Source of the DNA: Xenopus tropicalis
Taxonomy: Eukaryota; Chordata; Amphibia; Anura; Pipidae
DNA length: 64,000 nucleotides
Assembly: GCF_000004195.4 (NCBI RefSeq)
Contig: NC_030678.2
Span: 135,285,047-135,349,046, forward strand
Direction of reading: 5' to 3'
Made by a program: the position numbers and the translations under genes. The notes under the pieces were generated by a model. The model had not been told where the DNA came from. It did not search any database and saw only the letters and a list, made by a program, of their open reading frames with translations. Below, in pieces: positions 52,713 through 64,000 of the stretch; position 1 is the stretch's first letter, and each line of letters starts with the position of its first letter.

Positions 52713-54350
52713 AAGACAGTTAGGATCAGAAACTTTCCTCTGAAGTCTAGTACAAGTGAGACTTAGGAAATCTTGTGATATACTGATTCACAGTAAATAT
52801 TTGTTTTCAGGGCCCCTACCAATGTAGAAGTCTCAGGCTTTCCCTTATGCAACAATCCAAGCAGCTCTTCCTTCCCAGTAGGTAATAAACCAGCAGAATG
52901 CATCTGTAGCCAAGTCTATCACAGTCAGAGCCACCATCAAGGGAAGATAGGGTTTAGTCAACAGCTAGGGCATTTGGGTAGAATGTAGTGAGGCCTGAGT
53001 AAATCATGGGCATGGCAAGATGTGACTTATTTTGAGGAGTTTTCATTTTAAACATCTTATTTGGTAGAGCCCACATCTTGAGCCTTGTCACATTTTCACA
53101 TACAGTCAGTCAGTGGTGCACAAATTAGCAGTGGCTTCATTTAAAGTTTAACTTAGTAATTATCTAGTGCATAGTGTGTGCAAACACATCCAGCTATTTT
53201 ATGGACATAGGGCATAAAAACAGCATTTTCCTCATCTCCTTCATTTCCACATTAGTATGAACAGATTAGTAGTGCGCCCAGCCTGAGCATTATTGTACTG
53301 GGGGTATTGTGCTTATCTACATATGCCCAAGGTACTGATTTGTATGCATGAGAGGAACAGGCAGCTGTACTGAAGGTAAAGCTAATGTTATTGGCTTTCT
53401 GAAACAGCACTGGAACTGGACTGACAAGTTGAAAGTGATGGAATTGTTACTTAATCTTCTTTTTACCTACAGATATACTGGTTTTTAGCTTTAGGAAGGT
53501 GCAAAACATATATTCTCATTTCAACTTTGAGGTATACAAAAGTTTATGTCACACTGAAGGGGCTCGCATTATTAATGATATTATTATAAAGAATCTAAGG
53601 AGGTAAAACAAATAGTTTAGTTAGGGACCCCAAGAGCCCAGCTGCTGATCCATGTATGCAGGGGGCAATGTCTGGGTAATAGTAATATTAGGGGTATGGT
53701 GCAAAACCCATATATGGTTAATCCAAACCACAGAGAAAATCAATTGATTCGCTCCTCTTTTGGGACATAAAATGGGGACATAACTGTAACCACTTTTTCT
53801 TTAGGTGAGGTATTTAAATCACAATTCTTAAGCAGATAAAGTGCCAACCGTACACCCTCTGTGTGAGCCTGCATGCCAACGTAACCCTCAAATAAATGAC
53901 TTCCCTATGGTACAAAAGCCCACAATTAGCCCCAAATGATTCAGCGTATCAATATTACCGGAGTCATTACTGTCTGCATATTAATGGTTGTGCTTAAAGC
54001 ACTTTCACTCTTTAGAAAACCTAATACACGTATAAAATGTGTGTTTGGAACAATCATTTTAATATGCAGACAGGGTTTATTTCAGCAATACTGATATATT
54101 GAATTAATTGGGGACCTAGTTACTGTATTTACTGTAGTGCAGTTATTAATGGCAGGAGTTCTGTTAGGGGAATGTTTGCATGTGGAGCCTATTAAGCTTT
54201 GATACTTCTCTAGAATCAGTGGGGTTGCGGTTGGACCAGGTGCTTTTGGCATAGTGGGGCACAGCAACTTAGTTGAATGGGCCTACCCCTCAGGAGGCCA
54301 AGGTGGGCAATGGGTTAACAACATGGCTCCTGGATGAAGGGAAACAACAA
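52713..54350. other. Intergenic, no gene recognised
   Basis: Single-copy-looking AT-rich DNA. No coding region or repeat could be supported. Confidence 0.5.
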
Positions 54351-54352
54351 CA

Positions 54353-55050
54353 AGAGATTCTCTGCACTCACCCATTATCAATATATATAGGACATTAAGA
54401 CATTCTGTGCATTAAGTTACTAAGAAATGCCCACCCCCTTTAAGCAAAACAGGGATTGTTTGTCCATATATTGCAATATACTTCAAGCTGGCCAACTGCG
54501 TCAAAGTCATCCCTTCTGGCCAGTCCTACACTGACTTATGCGATTCATTAAGAATTCTACTACTTCAATATACGTTTAGCAAAGGGACTAAGTTTTACCT
54601 GCAACTTTCTTGCTTTCAAGGTTTTCAAGGATCACCTGACTGCAGCTGGGAAGGGTGGGAGCTACAACATGGAGCTGGCCACTGGTCCTGTATAAACTAT
54701 AACAAAAAAAGGGAAAGTTGTGCTCAACCACTAAATTTCAAACCATTAGGCGGGGGTGCAATAGATGAAGGGCCCTACCAACTAAAAGCAAAAGTTAAGG
54801 TTGTGCTCATTACTAGCAATTTTCAGTTATTAAACAGAGGTGCAATGAGGCTGTAACCCCAACATTCATCTAGACGTAGACGAGAGATCCTCTACACTCT
54901 ACACATATCAAAATATTAAGGATATCAATACATTTTGTGCATACATCTACAAAAAATGCCCTCCCCTTTATATAAGCTATGCAAAAGACAGGTATGACTT
55001 TGATGCCACGGGCCAGCCTAAAAATATTGCAATATATGGAGTCACAATAT
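54353..55050. repeat. Two diverged copies of one dispersed repeat
   Basis: The copy at about 54353-54560 (GAGATTCTCTGCACTC, ACATTCTGTGCATTAAG, AATGCCCACCCCCTTTA) is echoed at about 54885-55050 (GAGATCCTCTACACTC, ACATTTTGTGCATACAT, AATGCCCTCCCCTTTA). Between them, TTGTGCTCA and GGTGCAAT motifs also recur. Confidence 0.6.
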
Positions 55051-56648
55051 TTCTTTTGTCTAAAAGGAAGGGGATTTTTCAGTAGCTTTATACACAAAAT
55101 GGCTTAATGTCCTAAATATACTGTTGTGTTTGAGTGCAGAGGATGTCTTATCTTTGCCTTGCTACCCAAGTAATATGGGGCCCAGGGATTTTTTATGGCA
55201 GCCTTGTATGAACAGGGAAGTATTTGGGCCCTGTGCCACCCTAGGCACAAAGCTAAGTACACCCCACCAGACAGAGGAAGCAACATCACAGGCATTGGTG
55301 TGCGTGACGTCACTCCCAGTGCGGGGAAAAATGCGTTAGACCCCCCCACACCCGAACAGTGGCGGATGGGGTGTGTATTTATTAATTTTGTTTTTTAAAC
55401 TTTATTGATTATATAGACACCCAAGGGCTGCCCCCCATTAGGCACAGACCCTTGGCTGCCTATATATAAATACAGTGTATGACATTGCTATTTTCAACAT
55501 TCCAGGGTCAGCTCAGTTTGAATGAAGGTATGCAGATCACAATGTACTTCCTAGTTACAGTACACCCTATAGTATTACTCTTAAACCACAAAGCATTATG
55601 CCATATAATTTAAGGGACCCAAATGTAATTAAAAGATACTGCTCAGGCCCAGAAAATGTAACATTATCTTTAATTATCTGTACATTTTAATATAATCACC
55701 AGTGCTTCATTCCCCTGTCTCTTGCTGGAAGAAATCCATGCACTGCAGGCTTCTCTAGCAGCCACAGGGTTTCCGTTGCCTCGCAACAAGGGACTTGTCA
55801 AGCCAGGGATAGGGTTTCTCTTGCAGATCATAGCTGTCAAAAGCCTGTGGGGCTTCGGGATTCACACATTAGGTTTGTGTGACACATGCGGAAACTCTGA
55901 TGCCCTTGAAAGGGGTAACCAATACTACCACGACGGCTGCTTTTAAAGGCAGCACCTGTTACTTGTTGATTTGTCGACCCCAGAAATAGAAGGGGAATCG
56001 TGAGCCCTCGCTGCGTCCTCTCCCCAAGTGAGATGAGCCTCTGTCTGGCCGACAGTCAAGCACTTCACAGGGACACCAGTTCAGGTCTCATTTTCTGCTC
56101 ACAATCTGGGGCATTTAACCCTTTCCTTTCTGGCATTTAACCCATTCCCTTCTGGTTCAACCCAGCAAACAGATTATGGTACAGGAAAAAGAAAATCATA
56201 CAATAAGGACACCTATTGGTCTGCAGGAAATAGAAAAAGATTTTACATATAACATTAAAAAAATGGGCATTGTTGCACGTTTTATAGTCATTTTCAAGAT
56301 CAATTCTGCCCAACAGAGATGGCCAAAAAAAGTGTGTGGTGCCTCTGGACAATAAGGAAATCCCTTAGAAAGCCGCAGTTAGACAACCCTGCTGTCAGTT
56401 TTAGTCTGTGGGTGGGTAAATGTATTGTGCAGTCCTGTCATTTGTCACACATGTAACATGATTGTTGTGCCTTTTGACCTGCCACCCAGTGTGAGCATCA
56501 ACTCAAGCAGTTTCCAGGCCCCTGATACATGGGAAGCTAAACTGCTGCGCAGAGACATACCAATGGCAAAACTTAGCTGGGGTAATTTCTTAGCCTGGGT
56601 CAGTCTGTACCACTGTATTAACCAATAGCAACCAATTAGAGATTTTGT

Positions 56649-57337
56649 CATACCTCCCAACATTTGAAAAATGAAAAGAGGGACAAAAAGGCTTGGCGCG
56701 CGCAGCGCGGCAAAATTTTTTGGCCACACCCAATTTGTGGCCACGTCCCAATTGCCACACCCCATTTTTAAAATAGTTAAAATAGTGCCCACGATGGCCC
56801 AATAGACAGCACCCCATAGAAAGTACCCTCCATACACAATGCCCCCATGGAAAGTGCCCCCATACACAGTGCCCCCATACACAGTAGCCCTCCTTACACA
56901 GTGCCCCCCATACACAGTGCCCCCATACACAGTAGCCCTCCTTACACAGAGCCCCCCATACACAGAGCCCCGCCATACACAGTGCCCCCCATACACAGTA
57001 CCCCCCTAATTGCCCCCATAGTGAGTACCTCATACATAGCGGCCCCCATTGCAGCCCCCATAGACTTCTTGGGCTCCTGCTCCTTACTCGGCTCCTCGTA
57101 AGGCAGCGACAGGTCCTTTTATAAGGTTGCGCCCGTGCGTACGTGTGACGTCACACGCGCGCACGGGCGCAACCTTATAAAAGGACCTGTCGCCGCCGTA
57201 CGAGGAGCCTAATAAGGAGCGGGAGCCCAAGAAGTCTATGGGGGCTGCAATGGGGGCCGCTATGTATGAGGTACTCACTATGGGGGCAATTAGGGGGGTA
57301 CTGTGTATGGGGGGCACTGGGACAGTTGGGGGGTATG
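56649..57337. mobile_element. 689-bp foldback element, loopless 168-bp arms, 7-bp duplication
   Basis: Ends CATACCTCCCAAC and GTTGGGGGGTATG are inverted and flanked by ATTTTGT at 56642-56648 and 57338-57344. A perfectly centred palindrome runs 56982-57149 and 57150-57317 with about seven mismatches, its axis inside TGACGTCA (57146-57153). The left side also has repeated CCCCATACACAGT units (56830-56990). Open frames on both strands are the mirrored arms. The superfamily is uncertain; 7-8 bp duplications occur in hAT- and P-like elements. Confidence 0.85.
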
Positions 57338-57481
57338 ATTTTGTGACTACATACTGTAAGCTAAGAGCTCGTTCCTGCTTGGTTCCAAGGTGTAGCTGCA
57401 CTGGTGTTGATTATCACACTGCTTCTGTGGCCTACTTGGTCCTCCACTGACACTTTAGAACAAAAAAGCTAAGGGGTGGAT

Positions 57482-57862
57482 AAAGGTGGCCATACACATT
57501 CAGATTTTAGTCTCCTTCGACAAAGGCAGATATCGATTGTATGTTTAAATGCAACAAACTAAAACTAACATTGTAGGATAAAGCAAATCCGAGGATGTTC
57601 TGAACATGAAATAGTTGGTAGATACCAGTTGTCTGAAAGTGACTTCCTGGAAATGCATTGTAGGCCCCCCAAGGATATTGTCACATACAAAATACATGCG
57701 CAGATTTTATTGTTATCCGACCGAAATTTTCTAACCTGTCAAATCAACTAAATGACTGCTTGCCATGTTATGAAAATTAACAGGATGGTTATTCTGAGCC
57801 CACACGCTGTCCAATAATCGCACAAAACTATGTTTCATACGATTGTATTGGTGCGTGTATGG
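57482..57862. mobile_element. MITE with GGTGGCCATACAC ends
   Basis: AAAGGTGGCCATACACATTC at the left and GTGCGTGTATGGC at the right are weakly inverted. Same family as 8902 and 15149. Confidence 0.55.
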
Positions 57863-58379
57863 CGTGTTGGGCATGAAATGATTGAGATGAGTGGGCTTGG
57901 CATGTCACACAAATATTGTTGGGGTGGGGGTCTGATAGTTCATTACTTCTGATATTGCTTGTAAGCTACCCAGCTGTCCAACAAGCAATATTCAGCTTTC
58001 CCAATCAGGAAATTCTGTACTGTAACAGCTGGAGGGCCGCATTTTTAATATAGGGTACTTAGAAGGGAAGTTCCATTTAGTATGTTGTAAATTGACCCAT
58101 AATTAGCAACATTTCAACTGGCCCTTTTTTTCTTTTCTTTTTTCTTTTTTTGCCTATTCTGTCTTGCAATTTAAATTCTATCTGGTCACTGACCCAAACA
58201 AGAATTGGTTTTCATTCAGGTTACATTTTTATAGTTACAGTTCTTCGACTTCAGCTTATTCTTCCACTTTTTCTTCTTCTTCGCGCCCCCCATTTTCTAA
58301 ACACTACTCCTCCTACAGTTTTAGGGGTACAACTCCCAAACTCCCCACACTTCTTCGCCCTATAGCGTAGCAGGTTGTT

Positions 58380-59110
58380 TGTGCTTTTCTAAGTGATCCC
58401 GACCCCCGTCTTTTTGTGGTGCCGCTCTGAACACCCCAATTTTCCCATTGACTTTAACAGGGAAGATTTTCAAACTGCTGCCACTCTTACAGCTTTGAAG
58501 CTACACCCTCAAAATTTGAATAACATAATCATGGGGTCACCCCAAATGAAACAGCGACTTTGTTGGATGGCCCCAAAGTGGGAGGGGCCAACAACAGCCA
58601 ATCAAATTTCACCCATTGACTTTTATGGGGAAATTGAAACTGCTGCCAATTTTACAGCTTTGAGGCTACAGTACACTCCCCAAACTTGAATCACATAGTC
58701 ATGGGCTCAGCCTGAATGAAAATATGATGATTGTTGGATGCCCAAAAGTGGGCGGAGCTGTGAACAGCCAATTAGATTTTACCTATTGACTTGGCAGAAA
58801 TCCAACTTGCTGCCTATTCTCACAGTAATAACACCGGGGTCCCCAAACTTTGCAGGGTTAGGCACCAGGTAACTGCGGTTCAAGGTTAGAAAAAGTTGGG
58901 GGAGCCACCAACAGCCAATCAGATTTTACCTGTTGACTTTCAATGGGGAAATCAAACCTGCTGCCATTCTCACAGTATTAAAACCAGGGTCCCCAAACTT
59001 TTCACAGTCACTAGGGGACTGCAGTGTTAGGTTTGAAAAAGTGGGCGGGGTCACCAACAGCCAATCAGATTTCACATATTGAATTTTACTGGTTTGATGC
59101 CAGGGTTCCC
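58380..59110. repeat. Degenerate satellite-like block, units of 144-170 bp
   Basis: The motif ACAGCCAATCAGATTTYACC followed by TTGAC recurs near 58595, 58765, 58909 and 59056. Each is preceded by a GTGGGCGG-like string and followed by AACTGCTGCC and CACAGT. Copies are 70-85% alike by eye. Confidence 0.75.
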
Positions 59111-60733
59111 AAAGTTTGCAACATCAGTCAAACACATGATTACGTCAATTGATCTACACTATTGGTTAAACTTTGAAGTATGTTCTATTCAATGCTAGTA
59201 CTTGTGATTTGTTCCAGCACTCTCCCATGGAATTATCTTCACACTTAGCTTTTTGCCTTCCAAGCTGTTGCCCGTTTGTAGGACTGGATATCAACTATAG
59301 AGCTTCAGATCAAAAAGTTATGTAAAAAAAAATGCAAAATACCAGGACCAATTGCACATTGTCTCACTATAACATTGTCTTTAACATATTAAAAAATATT
59401 TTTTAGGTGAGCTAGTCTTGCACTAAATTTTATAGCTACCCAACGAGAACCTTTGCTCTACATGATACATCTTGATCTAAATTGGTTAAAGTATGTTTTT
59501 AATGCTAGTTTGTGCCAGTACTATGAAAACTTGTGCAGTCACAGTACAATGCATGTATTGCTAGCACCTAACCCTCATGCACAGCAGATATACTCTGTAC
59601 TCTTGTGTCATTGCAAGACATTTAGCATATTACATGCAAGGAATCTCTGTACTTTACAGTAAAAAAGAAAGGGGTGTGCAAGGGGATGCCCATGCCTATC
59701 CTATGGCACTTCCCTAGGTGCAGTGCTAAAATACCCAAAGGCCAGTACATTCAGAGACTGTCTAAAAGCACTCAGAGCTGCACCTGTCAGTCTCGGTACA
59801 TCCAGGGTATTGTAGGAATTGGGATCTTAACTATAGAACAGCTGCTTTTTGCCATATTGTTTCTAAAGTCAGAAGCAGTGCATCAATAGAGGTACATAAC
59901 ATGCTTCTAAATCAGTTAATATGTACATATTGGAACATTGCCCACAGTTATATTTTCTTCTATTATGCTAAAAAATAATAAAAATAAAAATAAATAATAA
60001 TAATAGTAAAACACATCAGAGTTTTGCTCTGACTTTGAGGCTTGTATAGTTTCTTATGAAGCCAGTGTGATAAAAAAAAACTGTTGCTAATGTGCAGAAA
60101 ATAAATAATCATTTTTGGAAAAAGTCTAATCAAATTTTTATGCCTCTCATAGAGCAGCAATATAATCCAGTATATTTTAATGGAGGTATTGTCTCACCAT
60201 GACTGGATTTTTAGTTGCTGTGATTGCAAGTTTAAAAGTCACGGCGACTAATTGCCCCATCTGTTATCATTCTTAGGTTAATGACACAGGGGCAATTTCT
60301 TACCCACATTTAAATACAGACGGCAAAATGCTTGATAAAACCCTCCCATAGCTGAGCTTGAAAATTTTGGTAAGTCAGTCAAGATTGGGTGAATCCCATT
60401 CCCAGTATTTTCTGGCTTAGCAGGTGAGGGGCAATATGCCTCAAATTACCCCTCAATTAACTTGAATGATAGTCTGTTGAACCCTGCCTGTGCACTCACA
60501 GGTCAAGCAGTTATTGCTTAGAAACAAGGCATTTCTGAGTGATAATCTCCTGGACCATAAGTGCACCCTCACAGTCCAGGTGATTACCTTTCATGCCAGT
60601 TGGGAGCCATTCCGGGCATTGTGCCAGCTACTGAAATGGAGAGTCCACATTCAGCAAAACATTGGGCATCTTCCCTAGTGCCACTGCCGTAACAGGCAAG
60701 TGGGCAGTTTTAATTAGTCCCGTCCAAGGCTTA
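59111..60733. other. Intergenic, no gene recognised
   Basis: AT-rich, including an AATAAAAATAAAA tract at 59971-60008. No coding region supported. Confidence 0.5.
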
Positions 60734-61162
60734 TTAAAGGAACAGTAACATCAAAAAATGAAAATGTACGGTTTGTGTTTGCTTCAGAAAGAATACTATA
60801 TTTACCGTAATATAAATAAGCTGTTGTGTAGCCATGGGGGCAGCCATACAAGCTGGAAAAAGGAGAAAAGGCACAGTTTAGACAGCAGATAACAGATATG
60901 CTCTGTAGAATACACAGGGAATCTATGCAACTTATCTGTTATCTGCTTTGTAACCTGTGCCTTTTCTCCTTTTTTAGTTTGAATGACTCCCCCGATGGCT
61001 ACACAGCAGCTTTGTTTATATAAACTATAGTAGTGTTTCTGATGCAAACACGCAACATTTACCAATGCAGGGGAACAGTACATAATCATTTACTTAATTA
61101 CTTAATTTACTTAAGTAATTTACTTAATTTCCCGTTCATTTTTTTGGTGTTACTGTTCCTTT
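60734..61162. mobile_element. T2-family MITE with inner palindrome
   Basis: TTAAAGGAACAGTAACATCA at the left and GGTGTTACTGTTCCTTTA at the right are inverted. An inner inverted pair (GAAAAGGCACAG and CTGTGCCTTTTC, with CAGATAACAGAT and ATCTGTTATCTG) occupies 60855-60975. The final A of the right TTAA is lost where the next MITE begins. Confidence 0.85.
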
Positions 61163-61163
61163 A

Positions 61164-61363
61164 GGTCTGTGACACACGGGGAGATTAGTCGCGCCTCAAC
61201 AAATCTCCCCACAATGCCATCCCAACGGCTTGAATGGAAATCGCCGGTGGGATGGCATACGCAGCGCCACGAGTTGCCGAAGTTACCGAAGTTGCCTTGA
61301 GAGAAAACTTCGGCAAATCGCAGATTTGTTGCGGCGCGACTAATCTCCTATGTGTCACAGCCC
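61164..61363. mobile_element. PIF/Harbinger-like MITE abutting the T2 end
   Basis: GTCTGTGACACACGGGGAG at the left and TATGTGTCACAGCCC at the right are inverted. The interior has GCCGGTGGGATGGCAT and GCGACTAATCTCC as in 3018-3187. Its start coincides with the end of the T2 element, so it inserted at that end. Confidence 0.75.
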
Positions 61364-61646
61364 ATAAGAGAACTAGCAAATGAACGGCACATATTTTAGA
61401 AAGGAAAATCTTGAGCTGATGGTACGGTGATAATATACCTTTAACTTTCTCAGAACTGGGAGGGGCTTTCTGATGTTTACCAAAAGGCTTGGTAATTTGA
61501 TGGTCTCTTGTATAAAGTCATCTGCTAGCAGTCTAAGTACCCAGGATAAACTTAAAGAGGTGCAGCTGAAAACTGAGCCCACTTAAAGGTTAATGAACAG
61601 ACAAGTATGCATAACAGATTTCTTTTCAAACTAACAAGGTGATTGA

Positions 61647-61679
61647 TGACCTTTAACCTTTGGAAGGTTTTAAAGGTCA
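61647..61679. promoter_or_regulatory. Everted pair of consensus NBRE octamers
   Basis: TGACCTTT (61647-61654) and AAAGGTCA (61672-61679) are exact copies, in opposite orientation, of the octamer bound by NR4A receptor monomers, 17 bp apart. No nearby gene is seen. Function is inference only. Confidence 0.35.
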
Positions 61680-64000
61680 AGCACTAACATAGTGTTAAAA
61701 AATATCAAGTCACGGTATTAGTCTGTAACTCACTTGTAAGACTGTATAGAATAAGTTAGCAATTCCCAGCTGCAAACTGAGGCAATGTAAACAACTTATT
61801 TTACTCACCAGTGCTGCTTTCATGGGTTGGCCCACAGAATTAAAAGGACATGATGTTGACCAGTTTAACAAAAGAGCTACCCGCTGATTGCTTACTATTG
61901 GCTACTAGACCTGTAGCTAGTGTGCACAAGACAGCCAATGAGATGTGCCCTTCCAAGCTATCTGGTGCTGACTTTTAATTCATTTTCCCCATATGCCCAA
62001 GCTGTACACCGATCCTTTAAATCAGTGCTCTTCAACTGTTTTTTTTTACATAAAGGGGCCCAATTATGTGACACATTTTGAGGTCAGATCATCACATGAC
62101 AAACAAATGGATGTGGCTAAAATATCCTTTGAAGGTCCAAATCTAGTCTAGGTGCCTATAGTTGAACAGTCCTGATGAAATAATTTCTAGTACCTAGCAG
62201 CAATAAACCAATACATTAAAAACACAAATAACCAAATGATGCCCTAAAAACGTTCAATAAATAAAGTGCATTTTACATTCCAGACACAGAGACATCCACA
62301 ATAGCATTGAAAGTCCATGGGGTACAATCCACAATGAGTGAGAGAAGTGGCAGAGGAGGATGATGGTAATGCTGCAATAACAAAATGGGGTAACGCAAGG
62401 AACCCATTTCCCTAGTATTTTGTCCTCTGGTCAGATTTCAGTTTATTCCTTGCCATCTTTAAATAAAAGACCAAATCTGCACAGAAACTGCTTTTCACTC
62501 CCCCCATATGTAACAAAAGGCACTAACTTTACCCAAGTGCAGTAAGAGGGAAGACACACGCCCCAACTTTTGAAAAGTCTAGTCCTATGGCTGTTGGCCC
62601 AGCGAAACACAACACTCAGATGTCACATCTACTTCAGTAAGCCCAGACTATTTTTTATTGTCTTTATTGGCTGCCTAATCATATTAAAATTCACCTGCCT
62701 TTAGGCCCCAGTGTATAATTCAATCATTGGCTTCACATTTCCATGCTTAATTTAGAATTTCAGATATCGCAGGACACTGCTGATTAAAAATGCAATTGCC
62801 CAAAACACTGGGTTAACAGCACTTCTGGCAGCTTTCATTTATTCATGAAAATACCTGCTGTGGTCTTATTTGCGTAATGACATTAGCTCAGCTGAAACTG
62901 ACGTGAGTTGCTGAACTGAGAGGCAAATGTACAGTATATAAAGGCATGTTACACCCTATACATTACAAAGGGACACTGCTCCTCATGTTAACGCGTGTAG
63001 TTTTTGTAGTGCTATATTTCACATACTACAGATGTCTCCAGCCTGGATAACTGAATGCATTCTGTGGGGCAAGAGGGCACATGACAGGATGTTCTTGTGT
63101 TGGTGGTTGCCCATGGGGACCATGGAAACAACCAAGAGCAGTTTGGATAAAGCAATAACAGCTCCCTATGATAATATTTTCTATAGGATTTGTACACACA
63201 CACAGAACCTACTCCAAGTAGGTAAATATAGATATTCCCAGACACTTTTCACATTGTATGGATTGAGGGATGCTTTAAGGAACCAGTGAGCCCAGGGCAA
63301 AGATCTCATTGGTGGATCCCCAGAGCTACCCCAAGATATTTGTAAAGGGACTACCCTCAAGCAGGAGAACTTGAATCTATTAACACAGGAAATAAAGAAG
63401 TAGCAATTACACTTTTGTTACTTTTGAGTGAAATTTGCCCATTAAAGGAAGAAAAAAATATACCCTTCTGTTTTAGAATAGGGATATCGGAAGTGACTTC
63501 AAAATTGAATGCTTTGTATAACCACATAACTCAGGAGTCTCATGTACTAAACAGTGGTGTATTGTTCTGAAACCAGACCCCCCCTAGCCACATGCCACAC
63601 CCCCAGGAAGCCCCCCCAGGAAGCTTGTTTGCAGTAACGTGCTGAACCATAGAACCACACACTCTGCTGTATGGTAGTTACATCACTGGTAATTGTTTTT
63701 CTTTCTTATTATTTTGCTCAGGGCCTTTACTGAACAGCAACCAAATAGCAGTTTCAAGCCTAACAGAAGCAGAACATTAAACACCCACTTCCACATTGCC
63801 GGAAGTGATGTCACACGCCAATCATTCTTACATTGTGAAAAGTAGATTTTCATTTGTTATCAGCGTTTAATGTCCACCCCACTGCAGCTAAAGGGTCTGC
63901 GGGTCTCCCACAGGATGGGGACATCAAGTAGATTGGGGGTACCCATCCTGCTGTAGGACTCTACCAATGTCTATAACATACTAAAACATAATATTAAGGT
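61680..64000. other. Intergenic, no gene recognised
   Basis: AT-rich DNA with short frames only. A dispersed repeat fragment with AGTGGTGTATTGTTCTGAAA is at 63553. No coding region supported. Confidence 0.5.

Noticed and set aside
56445..57401. Minus- and plus-strand frames with repeated PPIHS/GGHCV-like peptides
   Set aside because: They are mirrored translations of the foldback arms and CCCCATACACAGT repeats.

Overview
The window is vertebrate nuclear DNA, almost certainly from a Xenopus frog. It has AT-rich introns and intergenic DNA, vertebrate splice signals, and many miniature inverted-repeat transposons. Several of these carry the TTAAAGGRR ends of the T2 MITE family known from Xenopus. 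Species (tropicalis or laevis) cannot be decided from the sequence alone.

One protein-coding gene is clear: nr4a1 (Nur77/NGFI-B), on the + strand. Its proximal promoter (about 25.01-25.26 kb) has two consensus MEF2 sites, four TGCGTCA elements, and Ets, CArG-like and EGR/GC motifs, the layout of an immediate-early gene. A non-coding first exon ends at 25371. Six coding exons (27898-34191) give a 577-residue nuclear receptor, and the 3' UTR ends near 34830. A second promoter-like block at 1-526, with a TATA box, two perfect CREs 22 bp apart and a strong splice donor, may be a distal first exon of nr4a1 about 25 kb upstream.

From 0.5 to 25 kb lies the presumed distal intron or upstream region. 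It holds MITEs, a 34-bp minisatellite (11.0-11.9 kb), a candidate minus-strand exon of unknown identity (17.4-17.6 kb), and a 321-bp insertion at 22.3 kb. That insertion has a 14-bp target-site duplication, an 85-bp inverted repeat and a hammerhead-ribozyme-like core at the hairpin apex. A second 34-bp minisatellite of about 48 copies stops about 0.2 kb before the proximal promoter.

From 34.8 to 64 kb no intact gene was recognised. The region holds a MITE that carries a 14-copy 52-bp array, an L1-like ORF2 remnant (minus strand), and a CR1/L2-like ORF2 remnant split by a T2 element that itself contains another insertion. It also holds a 689-bp foldback with loopless 168-bp arms and a 7-bp duplication, a degenerate satellite-like block, several further MITEs, and an everted pair of consensus NBREs, the monomer site bound by NR4A receptors.
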